Source of the DNA: an uncultured Bacteroidaceae bacterium
GTDB taxonomy: Bacteria; Bacteroidota; Bacteroidia; Bacteroidales; Bacteroidaceae
Length of the DNA stretch: 64,000 nt
Direction of reading: 5' to 3'
Assembly: GCA_905236065.1 (NCBI GenBank)
Contig: CAJONZ010000071.1
Coordinates: forward strand, 44,587-108,586
Part shown: piece by piece, positions 25,347 through 34,226 of the stretch
Layout of the letters: each line of letters begins with the position of its first letter
Position numbering within the stretch: position 1 is the stretch's first letter
The notes under the pieces: generated by a model
What the model saw: the letters and a program-made list of their open reading frames with translations, nothing else
The model's database searches: none
Told to the model about the DNA's origin: nothing
Made by a program: the position numbers and the translations under genes

Positions 25347-25700
25347 ATGGGGCAGGAACGTAACGAGCCGCTCACCCTTGCGGAGGCGCAACGCAGGGTG
25401 GATGAGTGGATAAGGACGTATGGGGTGCGCTACTTCTCGGAACTGACGAACATGGCCGTGCTCACCGAAGAGGTGGGCGAGTTGGCCCGTGTGATGTCGC
25501 GGAAGTATGGTGACCAGTCGTTCAAGGCGGGCGAGTCGCAAGACCCTGCCGACGAGATGGCCGACGTGCTGTGGGTACTGCTCTGCTTGGCCAACCAGAC
25601 GGGCGTTGACCTGACGGACGCCTTCCATAGGAATTTAGAAAAGAAAACGCTGCGCGACAAGGAACGGCATCGGAACAACCCGAAGCTGTTTACGGCTTAG
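25347..25700 (+). CDS. MazG-like nucleotide pyrophosphohydrolase
   Basis: 117-residue all-alpha NTP pyrophosphatase. The metal-binding pattern ExxE...ExxD is visible as TEEVGELARVMSRKYG and DEMADVLWVLLCLANQTG. Single-domain members hydrolyse (d)NTPs to monophosphate and pyrophosphate, often damaged or non-canonical nucleotides. It is the second gene of a two-gene unit. Its stop ends at 25700, immediately next to the convergent DUF2007 stop at 25701, with no base between. Confidence 0.87.
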   Translation: MGQERNEPLTLAEAQRRVDEWIRTYGVRYFSELTNMAVLTEEVGELARVMSRKYGDQSFKAGESQDPADEMADVLWVLLCLANQTGVDLTDAFHRNLEKKTLRDKERHRNNPKLFTA

Positions 25701-25931
25701 TTAGTCATCTACCGTTGTTTTTCCCATTTCCAACACTTCGCGGGCGCGTTGCAGGTCGTCTTCATAGACGAGGACATCCACGCCGCTGAAACCGGAAATG
25801 ACGTTGAAGTAGAGGTTGCTCATGTTTTCGTTGTGCAGCACGGAGGTGATGCCTTCGGCTTGGAGAGCCCCTTGCAGGATGTGGGCCTCGTAGCTGTTGT
25901 TGCAGGTGGTAAGTCTTACGATTTTGTCCAT
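25701..25931 (-). CDS. DUF2007 domain protein
   Basis: 76-residue cytoplasmic ferredoxin-like protein: VRLTTCNNSYEAHILQGALQAEGITSVLHNEN followed by GVDVLVYEDDLQRAREVLE is the DUF2007 (putative signal-transducing) pattern. The fold resembles PII/ACT-type small regulatory domains, but no ligand is known. It is probably transcribed with the DUF1573 and DUF4838 genes upstream, although a G/C-rich hairpin lies in the 110-base spacer. Confidence 0.8.
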   Translation of the reverse strand: MDKIVRLTTCNNSYEAHILQGALQAEGITSVLHNENMSNLYFNVISGFSGVDVLVYEDDLQRAREVLEMGKTTVDD

Positions 25932-25950
25932 GGAACGGAGGAATATTGTC

Positions 25951-25989
25951 CCTTTCCCCAGGCCCCAAAAGGGGAAATGAGGGGAAAGG
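25951..25989. repeat. Inverted repeat in the DUF1573-DUF2007 spacer
   Basis: CCTTTCCCC (25951-25959) pairs with GGGGAAAGG (25981-25989), with inner CCCC/GGGG pairing. No T-run follows. The remaining spacer is AACTTTTAATTTTTA-type repeat. Confidence 0.5.
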
Positions 25990-26041
25990 TTATGAGGATT
26001 TAACTTATAATTTCTAACTTTTAATTTTTACCTTTAAACGT

Positions 26042-26605
26042 CTAAAAGGCGTGTTCGTCAATCTTTTTCTGGATGTCTCGGGTACGGCGTGTGCGGGGTG
26101 ATTCGTGCTCGTCGGTGTAATAGCCTTTTTGTGCCGAGGTTCCATCCACGGCCTGCTTGATGCCTCTGTTTGAACGGGCCTGTTCGTTCCAAAGGTCCTC
26201 GTAGTCGCGCACGTAGTCGGCACTGGGGACAATGTTGGTGTCGAATTCGAGGACGATGGCTGTGGTGTCGGCAAAATTGCCGTAGCAGTAGATGTAGTGG
26301 TGGACGTAGCCCGTGTTCTTGATGGTGTTGAAGGTGAGGTTGAGCGTGGCCTTCTTGTGGGGCAGGATGGTGATGGGCAGCGTTTCGCGGGGAACGATGC
26401 ACCCACAGCTGGTCTGCACCTCCTGAATGAAGATGGGGTTGTCGGTGGTGTCCTCCATTTCGTAGGAGATGATAAGCGGCTCGCCTTGCACGACGGGGTA
26501 GTAGTGGCGGATGGGGTCGTTCACTACCAGGCCGCCGGGCTCCAGCCGCTTTTCGCAGGCCGTGAGGAGGAGAAGGAGGAACGTGAGAAGTGTGAATCTA
26601 TTCAT
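26042..26605 (-). CDS. DUF1573 domain lipoprotein
   Basis: 187 residues with a lipoprotein signal (FLLLLLTACEK). The DUF1573 core is visible as VQTSCGCIVPRETLPITILPHKKATLNLTFNTIKNTGYVHHYIYCYGN, an immunoglobulin-like fold with a conserved CGC. A basic C-terminal tail (SPRTRRTRDIQKKIDEHAF) extends past the domain. These proteins are abundant in Bacteroidetes envelopes with no fixed role. It starts 17 bases after the DUF4838 stop, so the two are probably co-expressed. Confidence 0.82.
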   Translation of the reverse strand: MNRFTLLTFLLLLLTACEKRLEPGGLVVNDPIRHYYPVVQGEPLIISYEMEDTTDNPIFIQEVQTSCGCIVPRETLPITILPHKKATLNLTFNTIKNTGYVHHYIYCYGNFADTTAIVLEFDTNIVPSADYVRDYEDLWNEQARSNRGIKQAVDGTSAQKGYYTDEHESPRTRRTRDIQKKIDEHAF

Positions 26606-26622
26606 GTGTCATTGGTTTGCCG

Positions 26623-28341
26623 TTATTTGAAACCCTCTATTTCTTCGATGCCAAAGCCACGGACGGAGTCATTTTCGCGGAGAAGACGAACCTCACAGCT
26701 GGCAGGAAGGGAGGCGGGCAGGGTGAACTCGACAAAGGCGTGGCCTTCGGCATTCGCCAAGGGATGGGGAACGGCACGTGCCACCTCGCGTCCGTTGACC
26801 GTGAGGGTGACCGCACTGGGGAAGTCGAGGCGGAAAAGGGAATTGCGGGTGAGGCAAACGCGAAGGGTGCGCATTCCGGGTGGGCAGGGCACGGAGAGGG
26901 TGATGCCGTTGCCGTAGGAGGAGATGACGTGTCCACAGTGGTAGTTGGAGGGCAGGGCCAGCAGGCCGTCGGTGAGGGGCATGAGGTTGGTATATTCCTC
27001 GTCGAGCGGGGTGAGTGCCTTGACGAGCTGTCCGCGCAACAGGTTTTCGTTGTCCGTCTTCTCCGCATGTCTCAGCATGAACTCGTAGTCGTTGATGTAG
27101 GATTGCAGGGTCCAGCAGGCTTCGCTGTAAATCTTGATGTTGTCGGCAATGCAGTCAGCGAGGCGTTTGAGCATGGGACGTGCCTGCGAGGTGTCTCCGT
27201 GGTGGCGCATGATTTCAAGGCGGGTGTATGCCAAGGCGTTGCAGAGTAGCTTTACTTTTTTGTGCTCGGCTCCCGTGGTTTGGGGTAGGAGCTCGATGAG
27301 TCCGTCGTGGAAGGTGATAAATTCGTTTTCAGGCAGGTAGGAGTTGAGCACGTCAGCGATGCCGCCATAGATGGGTATAATTTGCTGCTGCGTGAATATC
27401 TTGATTTCTTGTTTAAGGATGAAGTTGGCGATGAGTTTCCCGGTGACGGGGTAATGCTCCGTGCAGTAGTCGTTGAGCAGGTTCATCCAGTTTTCTTTTG
27501 GATTGCGGCAGAGGGCGGCGTAGAGATTCGTCTTGATGTCGCTGAACGTGCTGTAGTCGTAGCTGCTGCCGTTGAGGAAAATTCCCTTGGCACCCGCGTC
27601 GGCATATAGGCTCAGGCGGTTTTGCATGATGGTGAACAGGGGACAGGGGGTGAAATAGTCGTCGAAGTTGTTGATGTAGTCCCAGACATAGACGTGGCTG
27701 GACTTTTCGCTCCATTTCTGAAGGATTTCGACGAAGTTTTTCTCCCGCTCGCTGTAGGTGAAGCCCAGGTAGTAGTCTATGGCGCTGACCAGTACGCCAC
27801 CGTTCTGGGGCAGGGGCTTCTCGGGAATGCTTCGGGTCGTGGAGTAGTAGGAGGTGAAGAAATAGTGGTCGGGGAAACGGTCGCACAGGCGTTCAATCAT
27901 GTAGCATACCGACGGGGAGGCATCCTTGGCCGTGTTGCCCATGCGGACGCAGGTGGCACACTGGCAGACAATCCCGTTGTCGTTGGGGAGAATGGCAAAG
28001 CGGGTGCCGCCGTCCTCGCCGTAGTTGTCGATGACGTATTGCTCGATGCTGCGGTAAAGTTCCTCGGACGTGAAGCAGAATTGCTTGTCGGTGCGGGCTT
28101 TTCCCGTAGAGGCATAGATGTGCTTGGAGACTTTTCCTGTGATGGCGACAGAAAGGTTGTGGCCCCAGATGCCCCAGTCGTTCTCCACATTGTCCAGACT
28201 CAGGTGCTCCGCCTCTCCGTTCAGGTTTTCAGGGAGGTGGATGTCGCAGTATTCAAATGTGCCGTTGCCCGTGGTGCCTCCTGATAGGCCACAGGCAGTG
28301 ATGAGGGGCAAGAACGTGACGAAAAGTAGTTGATGAATCAT
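26623..28341 (-). CDS. DUF4838 domain lipoprotein
   Basis: About 572 residues from the ATG at 28341 (MIHQLLFVTFLPLITACG), with a lipobox. The core contains VIDNYGEDGGTRFAILPNDNGIVCQCATCVR and YYLGFTYSEREKNFVEILQKWSEKSSHVYVWDYINNFDDYFTPCP, which match DUF4838 (PF16126), a TIM-barrel family related to glycoside hydrolases such as GH20/GH84-like enzymes. The last 100 residues form a beta-sandwich. A hydrolase acting on host or plant glycans is plausible, but no activity is known to me for the family. Four cysteines in CQCATC are notable. Confidence 0.75.
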   Translation of the reverse strand: MIHQLLFVTFLPLITACGLSGGTTGNGTFEYCDIHLPENLNGEAEHLSLDNVENDWGIWGHNLSVAITGKVSKHIYASTGKARTDKQFCFTSEELYRSIEQYVIDNYGEDGGTRFAILPNDNGIVCQCATCVRMGNTAKDASPSVCYMIERLCDRFPDHYFFTSYYSTTRSIPEKPLPQNGGVLVSAIDYYLGFTYSEREKNFVEILQKWSEKSSHVYVWDYINNFDDYFTPCPLFTIMQNRLSLYADAGAKGIFLNGSSYDYSTFSDIKTNLYAALCRNPKENWMNLLNDYCTEHYPVTGKLIANFILKQEIKIFTQQQIIPIYGGIADVLNSYLPENEFITFHDGLIELLPQTTGAEHKKVKLLCNALAYTRLEIMRHHGDTSQARPMLKRLADCIADNIKIYSEACWTLQSYINDYEFMLRHAEKTDNENLLRGQLVKALTPLDEEYTNLMPLTDGLLALPSNYHCGHVISSYGNGITLSVPCPPGMRTLRVCLTRNSLFRLDFPSAVTLTVNGREVARAVPHPLANAEGHAFVEFTLPASLPASCEVRLLRENDSVRGFGIEEIEGFK

Positions 28342-28422
28342 TTTTGTATGTTTTTCTGTTTTTGATAACATGGTCGTCGAAAGTTTGAAGTATAAGATGC
28401 TTTTCCTATAATAAATAATGTG

Positions 28423-31206
28423 TCAGAAGGCTACGTGGAGTTGCAGCGTCAGACTGTAGATGTTTCGGTAGTTGTCGGTAAGTTGTTCGGTCTCACTGAG
28501 GCGGACGGGCTCATAGCAGGTGTTCCAACTGCCTGTCAAGCCCAGATAGAAGTTGTCGGTCAGCATGTATTGCAGGTCGAAACCAATCATGGTGTTGAGG
28601 TGGGAGACGTTGCGCAGGGCGGTCTGCTCAAAGAAGGTCAGTTCGGGGAAGGAACCGAATCCGCAAATGAGAGACACGGAGGAAATGTTGTCGTCGTTGA
28701 TGAACAGTTTCCCTTTCAGTCCCACGTTGTAGTAAAGGCTGGTTTTCAGCCAAGAGAGGTCGGTTGAGAGCGTCGCCTTGATGCGTTCCCACGATTTCTC
28801 CACGGAAGGCGTGAGGATGAAAAGGTTGTATTTGTTCTGGTTGGCAATGGCGTTGGGGCCAATGTAGAGATAGGTCTTGGGGGTGCGGCGGTAACCGAAG
28901 CGCAACGAGGGAGTCCATCCACGGTTCATGGAATAGCTGACGGCAATGTTCGCACCGATTTTGTTGAAAAACTTGGTGGACCATGCGGCATTGATCAGGC
29001 CACTCCAGCGATGATTGAAGGTGTGTTCCCACTGGCCCATGAGCTGGATGCCCGTGCCGCCCGCTTCGCTCTCGTCCTCAATGTGGTAGCCGTCGATGCC
29101 TTTGTAGCTGACTTCTCCCGTGTAGGTGTTCTTTTTCCCTATCCGACTGTATGCGACGGAGGCGATGGAATAGAGGTGGGCCGTAGTGGCTAACTCTTTG
29201 TTGCGGTTGTCGTAGATGGCATGGGTGTAGCTGGCGTCGATGTGGTTCTTGAAACTCTTGTAATGCAGCCAGCGTACATGTTGGTAGAACTCCAACTGTT
29301 CAGCGTTGTTGGGCACATAATTCTGCTTCTGATAGGTGTAGGCCTGGGCAAAGTCTTTCAGCTGCTCATAGATGCGCCCCCTCGTGTAGAGCAGTTCCTT
29401 GTTGTTGGCATCGAAGACCAACGCCGAATCGACCACGGCCAAGGCAGCTTCGTACATGCGGTTTTTCAGGAGAAGGTTGGCATACTCTTCGCTGATGCCT
29501 GAGCGGGCGGCAATCAGCATCGGGTTGGCATAGCCCTGTTCGTCAATGCGCGGATAGACCAGTGCAATGGCTTCTTCTTCTTTTCCCTGCCGTTGCAGGG
29601 CGATGGCCTGCTTGACGATGAAGTAGGGAACGTCGGGATAGTTCTTGTAACCCAACTGTGCGTATTTCAGGAAGTCCTGCTCCTTTTTCAGCGTCTCGCT
29701 CATGTTGATGCAGCAGCGCAAGGTCACCTCGCTGTTGGGGATGAGTCGAAGGAGCGACTGCGCTTCCTTGAAGGCAGTTTGGTAGTCTTCCTCTTCAATC
29801 AGATAGCGCAGGCGGTTTGCCACAATCTCTTCGTATGCAGAGGCGTAACGCGGCTGATTCTTTGGGTCGATAGCCACGGCACGGCGGTATTGCGACCGTG
29901 CTTCCGCGTATTTTCCCGTATGGCCCAGGCAGGCAATCAGCTTGGACATGGTTGCCGGCCACACCTCGCTGTCGATGAGCAGCAGGTCGAGCGCATGTTG
30001 CAGGTGGGTGCTGGCATCCTGCCACTGCATCACGGAGATGTCCCTGTTTGCCATGTTAATCAGTTGCAGGGCATAGTCGTCTATGATTTCCTCGTCGTCG
30101 GGATTGGTTTCGTACAGTTCCTGAAGCAGTTTCCATGCAGCCTGCTCATTCCCAGTGCGTTTTTCCAGTGCATACAGCTTGCTAAGCAGATTGGCCGTGC
30201 GACCGTTGAGCCGCATCGACTCGTTCAGGTAGAAACGTGCGTCGTCATAGTACCCTCTTGTCAGGGAGGTGTTCAGCAGGTACGTCAGTGCGTCCTTGTC
30301 ATGCGTCTGGGCATAGAGTCGTGCGTGTTGGTCGTAGGGGTCGTTCAGGCGGGAAGCGTCGGCTGCGGCCTGCATGGCATATTTATAGGTCTTGGAGCCC
30401 GTTCCGTTCCGCTTGGCATAGGCAATGGCCTCCGTGAAGCGTTCCATCTCTATCAACATGCCTGTTTTTTTGTCGATGAGGGTCTGGTTGTGGGGAAAGT
30501 GGCCGAGTGCCCGGTCGATGACGGCCAGTGCCCGCTCCCGTTCTCCCATTTGCTGATAGAGGCCGATGAGTTCGAGGTAGTACTCAAAGTTCCCCGGCTC
30601 ACTGTCAATCCATTGTTCCAACTGCTCGGCAGCGTCCCGGTAGCGGTTTTTCTGAACGAGTTGGTTGAAGTTCTGGTGATTGCGTCGGTGATTCTCTGCC
30701 TGTACGACCGAGTCGTTCGGATAGATGCGGGCCAGACGCTCCAAGGCGGCATCGGCTTCCACCTGGTCGCCCAGTTTGCGGTAGAGGCCGATTTTCCGTC
30801 GCCAAAGGTCACGGTCGTAAGGCTGGAACTCCAGCAGCTCGTTGATGTAGCAGATGGCACTGGAGTAGTGTTTTGTGTTGTCTTCCACATCCACCAGCAG
30901 GCGTTTTGCCTTGAAGTGATGGTCTTGTACCTGAACGGCACGTACCAGGTTGTAACGGGCCTGATTGTAATGTCCTGTCACGTAGTAGAACTGTCCGTTC
31001 ATGTAGCGCAAGTCCGGGTCGTCGGGATAGAGGGCCAGTCCGTCATCAATCTCACGTTTAGCCTGTGTCCAGGCCTGCGACTGGATGTAGCCTTCCGCAT
31101 GTGACACGTAGTAGCGCGACGTGTGGTATTCCTGCGCAGACAATGCCACGGGCATGAGCCATGCGCAGAGTAACAGGATGAGTATGTCAGTTCGTCGTTT
31201 TTCCAT
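28423..31206 (-). CDS. TPR protein with C-terminal YaiO-like outer-membrane barrel
   Basis: 927 residues. A signal peptide (to about residue 24) is followed by roughly 600 residues of tetratricopeptide repeats (for example AKREIDDGLALYPDDPDLRYMNGQFYY). A C-terminal barrel of about 280 residues begins near HIDASYTHAIYDNRN and ends LQLHVAF. The barrel resembles YaiO, and the overall TPR-plus-barrel plan parallels the exopolysaccharide exporters PgaA and BcsC. The start overlaps the GT2 gene stop by 20 bases. I infer that it threads a polymer made by the adjacent synthase across the periplasm and outer membrane. Confidence 0.75.
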   Translation of the reverse strand: MEKRRTDILILLLCAWLMPVALSAQEYHTSRYYVSHAEGYIQSQAWTQAKREIDDGLALYPDDPDLRYMNGQFYYVTGHYNQARYNLVRAVQVQDHHFKAKRLLVDVEDNTKHYSSAICYINELLEFQPYDRDLWRRKIGLYRKLGDQVEADAALERLARIYPNDSVVQAENHRRNHQNFNQLVQKNRYRDAAEQLEQWIDSEPGNFEYYLELIGLYQQMGERERALAVIDRALGHFPHNQTLIDKKTGMLIEMERFTEAIAYAKRNGTGSKTYKYAMQAAADASRLNDPYDQHARLYAQTHDKDALTYLLNTSLTRGYYDDARFYLNESMRLNGRTANLLSKLYALEKRTGNEQAAWKLLQELYETNPDDEEIIDDYALQLINMANRDISVMQWQDASTHLQHALDLLLIDSEVWPATMSKLIACLGHTGKYAEARSQYRRAVAIDPKNQPRYASAYEEIVANRLRYLIEEEDYQTAFKEAQSLLRLIPNSEVTLRCCINMSETLKKEQDFLKYAQLGYKNYPDVPYFIVKQAIALQRQGKEEEAIALVYPRIDEQGYANPMLIAARSGISEEYANLLLKNRMYEAALAVVDSALVFDANNKELLYTRGRIYEQLKDFAQAYTYQKQNYVPNNAEQLEFYQHVRWLHYKSFKNHIDASYTHAIYDNRNKELATTAHLYSIASVAYSRIGKKNTYTGEVSYKGIDGYHIEDESEAGGTGIQLMGQWEHTFNHRWSGLINAAWSTKFFNKIGANIAVSYSMNRGWTPSLRFGYRRTPKTYLYIGPNAIANQNKYNLFILTPSVEKSWERIKATLSTDLSWLKTSLYYNVGLKGKLFINDDNISSVSLICGFGSFPELTFFEQTALRNVSHLNTMIGFDLQYMLTDNFYLGLTGSWNTCYEPVRLSETEQLTDNYRNIYSLTLQLHVAF

Positions 31207-32656
31207 TTTCAGCGGGTTTTTCAGTCTGTTGTTTTTTCTTCACGCCACGTCGGGCAATGGGCTTCCATACGGAACCCGTGTTGAACAGGAACTGGCTGTA
31301 GCCTATCACCGAGCAATAGGTAATGATGGGGTGATAGACGAAGGGCTCAACCAATGCCCCCAGGGCCAATCGCAGGTAGTTGCGTTTGGTGCCATGCCAA
31401 TTGACGGCCTGTGCGCTGTAGTCGAAGTAGAGCACACAGACGGCCATGAAGATGGCAAACGTGTAAATCATCAGGAAGATAATCCATGCCGTGTCCCAAC
31501 TGATGCCGCCAGCGAAGAACAGCCATACCATAAAGAGGAAACCGTTGGCCTCAATTACCGGGGCAATGAACTCGAACATAAAGATATAGGGGAGTGTGTA
31601 GGCTCCAATCGGCCCGTAATGCGGATTGAAGAAGAGCTTCCGGTGGTGGGAAACAATCTCAAACAAACCACGGGCCCAGCGGGTACGTTGGCGGTAGAGC
31701 GGTTTCAGGTCGCTTGGTCCCTCTGTCCAGCAACACACCTTCGGCACCTGGGCCACACGGAAGTCCTGTCCGCTGTTTTTCATGTACGTCACCATTCGCA
31801 ACAGCATATCCACGTCCTCTGCCATACTCGTTTGGTCGTAGCCGCCCGACTTTACCACGACGTCGGTGTCGAACAGGCCGAAACCTCCCGAAATGTTGGG
31901 CAGGGCATTGATGGTGGACCAGCCTAACTTACCAATCAGGAACGAGCGCATATACTCCAGCTGCTGGAACAACGGGATGGGGCGCAGCGAAACCGCAGCC
32001 TCTGCCACACGCCCGTCTTCCACCGTACAGCCGTTGCTCATCAACATCGTGGCACTCACGCCAATCATTGGCACGGGGCTCGTCACGACCAGCCACATCA
32101 TGCGGTAGAGCGCCATCGGCTCAACGATACAGTCCACGTCGGTACACACAAAGTACTTGTGGCTGCACACGTTGATGCCCGCATTCGAACCGTCACTCTT
32201 TCGTCCGCCGTGCTCCTTATCGACCACCACCAGCTTGCTGTAGCGTTCGTCCGTCGATTTCAGCACCCGCTTGATGGGCTTCGAGGGCACCTTCATGGCC
32301 ACGTCGTAGGGAATCTCCACCAGGTTGAAGTTCTCGATGAGCAGTTCCATCGTGCGGTCGGTACTGGCATCGTTCACAATGACAATCTCATAGTTCGGAT
32401 AATCTATCTGCATCAGCGAGTGTACGTTATCGATGATGGTCACCTCCTCATTGAATGCCGGCGCAATGATGGATACACCCGGCGTCAGCGGCGAGCCTTG
32501 CAGGGCGTATTTGATGGAGGAGTCATCTGGCATGTCGATTTTCAAGTGCCGCTGTGCCCGGTAGCTTTGCACCACCAGGAACAGGTAGCTCAACAAAATC
32601 AGCATTGTGTAGCCGAAAACGATATAGCTGAATATGTAATAGATGGTTAGCCACAT
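31187..32656 (-). CDS. Processive GT2 glycosyltransferase, membrane polysaccharide synthase
   Basis: 489 residues. One N-terminal membrane helix, a GT-A domain, then about four C-terminal helices (FMFEFIAPVIEANGFLFMVWLFF, TAWIIFLMIYTFAIFMAVCVLYF). Catalytic signatures: SIIAPAFNEE, VNDASTD, TDVDCIV (DxD), AEDVDMLLR and RQRTRW (QxxRW), as in cellulose, hyaluronan and PNAG synthases. The sugar is unknown. No PilZ domain is visible. It sits between a membrane/helical-repeat protein and the TPR-barrel exporter, with tight or overlapping spacing, so all three form one system. Confidence 0.88.
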   Translation of the reverse strand: MWLTIYYIFSYIVFGYTMLILLSYLFLVVQSYRAQRHLKIDMPDDSSIKYALQGSPLTPGVSIIAPAFNEEVTIIDNVHSLMQIDYPNYEIVIVNDASTDRTMELLIENFNLVEIPYDVAMKVPSKPIKRVLKSTDERYSKLVVVDKEHGGRKSDGSNAGINVCSHKYFVCTDVDCIVEPMALYRMMWLVVTSPVPMIGVSATMLMSNGCTVEDGRVAEAAVSLRPIPLFQQLEYMRSFLIGKLGWSTINALPNISGGFGLFDTDVVVKSGGYDQTSMAEDVDMLLRMVTYMKNSGQDFRVAQVPKVCCWTEGPSDLKPLYRQRTRWARGLFEIVSHHRKLFFNPHYGPIGAYTLPYIFMFEFIAPVIEANGFLFMVWLFFAGGISWDTAWIIFLMIYTFAIFMAVCVLYFDYSAQAVNWHGTKRNYLRLALGALVEPFVYHPIITYCSVIGYSQFLFNTGSVWKPIARRGVKKKQQTEKPAENGKTTN

Positions 32657-32706
32657 AGTGGGGCTGAGAATAAGTTCCTTTTAACTTTTAATTTTTAACT
32701 TTTAAC

Positions 32707-33993
32707 TTAATAAGACAGGTTATACACCGTCTCGATGGACGGGTGGTATGCCTGCTCCTTGTCGAGCCTGATTTTCTCAAGCGTAATCGGGTTGTGGAAG
32801 AAAGCGAAGTACTTCTTCTCACTCTCCGTCGCCTCCGCCTCCGTCTTGTGGAAGAGGGCACGGCCTTCCTCGCCATAGTTGTACATGCAGCGCAGAGCTT
32901 CGAACCGCACGTGCGGATTCACCGTGTTGTGGAAACCGTCGCTCATCAGGTCCAGTTGCTTGCCGGTCGCCATGCGGGTCACGGCGTGCAGGATGGCGAC
33001 CTTTGTGTCGTCGGGTTGCATCAGGAAGGTATCGACCAGCAGCTGTTCCCCATCCACATAGTGCAGGTAGCCCCACGTGCGTGAGATTTCCTCAATCAGC
33101 TTCTTATGCTTGCTTTCCTGGAAAAGGTTCCTCAGCTGGTCGCAGTTTTCATCCTGATTGAACCGCCGCATCAGGCGCACGAACACACACTGCGTGGCGG
33201 GGTTCTTTTGCATATACGCCCAGCGGGCCAGGTTGGGCAGGCGCAGTCCGCGTGAGCGGCGACGCTGCAAGGCGTAGGCCAATTCTATCTCGTCATATAC
33301 ACAGCAAGTCTTGTCAAAGAATTCACTCTCAAAATAATCCATGTCGCTGTCCGAACTGTTCGACACCGAGGAGTACATGGCCAGTCGGCGCACGGTAATC
33401 CATTTTGAGTTTATCAGTTTGTTGATGACCCATAGACTGATGGGCAGTTTGAACACACGGATGGCGTTCATCGCATGTACCTTGTAGTGCATTCCGGCGG
33501 TGCTCACCTCGTTCTCCAAAAAGGACGGGATGGAGAAGATTTCCAAGATGTGTGCCAGGTTCTCGTGCCTTCCCTTCACGTTGGTGTAGGTAAAACGTAG
33601 GTCGCGCAGCAGTTTGGCAAACAGCCGCTTCTCTTTTGTGCTTTTCAATAGAACCTTGTGCTGTGCCAGGTCTTCCTCAATGCCCAGTTTCTTAATGACT
33701 TCCTGACGTGTCATCTTCGGCGAGGATTCTGCCGACAAGCAGTACGAAATGCCCTCCGCAAACCGCTCGTTCAGGTGGTGCCATATCTGCTCCTTCTTCT
33801 TCCTAAAATGTGCTTTCAGCAAAAGGGCCATGCTCACTACAAAGATGGCCATGAACATCGCAGTGGTGAAGAAGGCCGATACTTGCACGACGAAGGGATA
33901 GTCGGCAAACAACTGGATGAAATACAGCCAATAGTAGCTAATGTACGTTGAGAATAGTTCGTAATAATATGTGAGCCAAAAGATGGAATCCAT
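32707..33993 (-). CDS. Membrane-anchored helical-repeat protein of the polysaccharide cassette
   Basis: 428 residues. A hydrophobic stretch at about 5-65 (YYWLYFIQLFADYPFVVQVSAFFTTAMFMAIFVVSMALLL) gives one or two membrane helices. The rest is cytoplasmic-looking, alpha-helical and HEAT-like (ISLWVINKLINSKWITVRRLAMYSS, DDTKVAILHAVTRMATGKQLD). I do not recognise a named family. It leads a three-gene operon with its own consensus promoter. A role as scaffold or regulatory partner of the synthase is inferred from context only. The 50-base spacer after it consists of AACTTTT repeats. Confidence 0.65.
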   Translation of the reverse strand: MDSIFWLTYYYELFSTYISYYWLYFIQLFADYPFVVQVSAFFTTAMFMAIFVVSMALLLKAHFRKKKEQIWHHLNERFAEGISYCLSAESSPKMTRQEVIKKLGIEEDLAQHKVLLKSTKEKRLFAKLLRDLRFTYTNVKGRHENLAHILEIFSIPSFLENEVSTAGMHYKVHAMNAIRVFKLPISLWVINKLINSKWITVRRLAMYSSVSNSSDSDMDYFESEFFDKTCCVYDEIELAYALQRRRSRGLRLPNLARWAYMQKNPATQCVFVRLMRRFNQDENCDQLRNLFQESKHKKLIEEISRTWGYLHYVDGEQLLVDTFLMQPDDTKVAILHAVTRMATGKQLDLMSDGFHNTVNPHVRFEALRCMYNYGEEGRALFHKTEAEATESEKKYFAFFHNPITLEKIRLDKEQAYHPSIETVYNLSY

Positions 33994-34039
33994 GAGTCAT
34001 TGTCGGAAAAGGATGATGCACATCAATCCTTTTATAACA

Positions 34040-34072
34040 CAAAAGTACGACAATTTCCTTTCGTTTTCCAAA
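34040..34072 (-). promoter_or_regulatory. Consensus promoter of the polysaccharide cassette
   Basis: On the minus strand TTTG (34072-34069), a 21-base spacer and TACTTTTG (34047-34040). The leader to the ATG at 33993 is about 43 nt. Confidence 0.7.
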
Positions 34073-34172
34073 TTTTAGGCTGTTTTATCGGTCTGTACGG
34101 TGTTTTTTTAACAATCACCTCTTTAAAAAACGATTTTATATTTTCCCGACACGGTAATTCGGGATTTTTATA

Positions 34173-34180
34173 TAACTTTG
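34173..34180 (+). promoter_or_regulatory. -7 box for the pectinesterase gene
   Basis: TAACTTTG, about 46 bases before the ATG at 34227. It diverges from the polysaccharide cassette promoter. Confidence 0.55.
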
Positions 34181-34226
34181 CCTCAGCTTTTGGAAGTGGA
34201 TGCCTTTGCGCATTGGCAAATTACAC

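Noticed and set aside
29593-31104. 503-residue plus-strand ORF
   Set aside because: Antisense of the TPR region; no recognisable domain, and the minus-strand frame has TPR motifs and a signal peptide.
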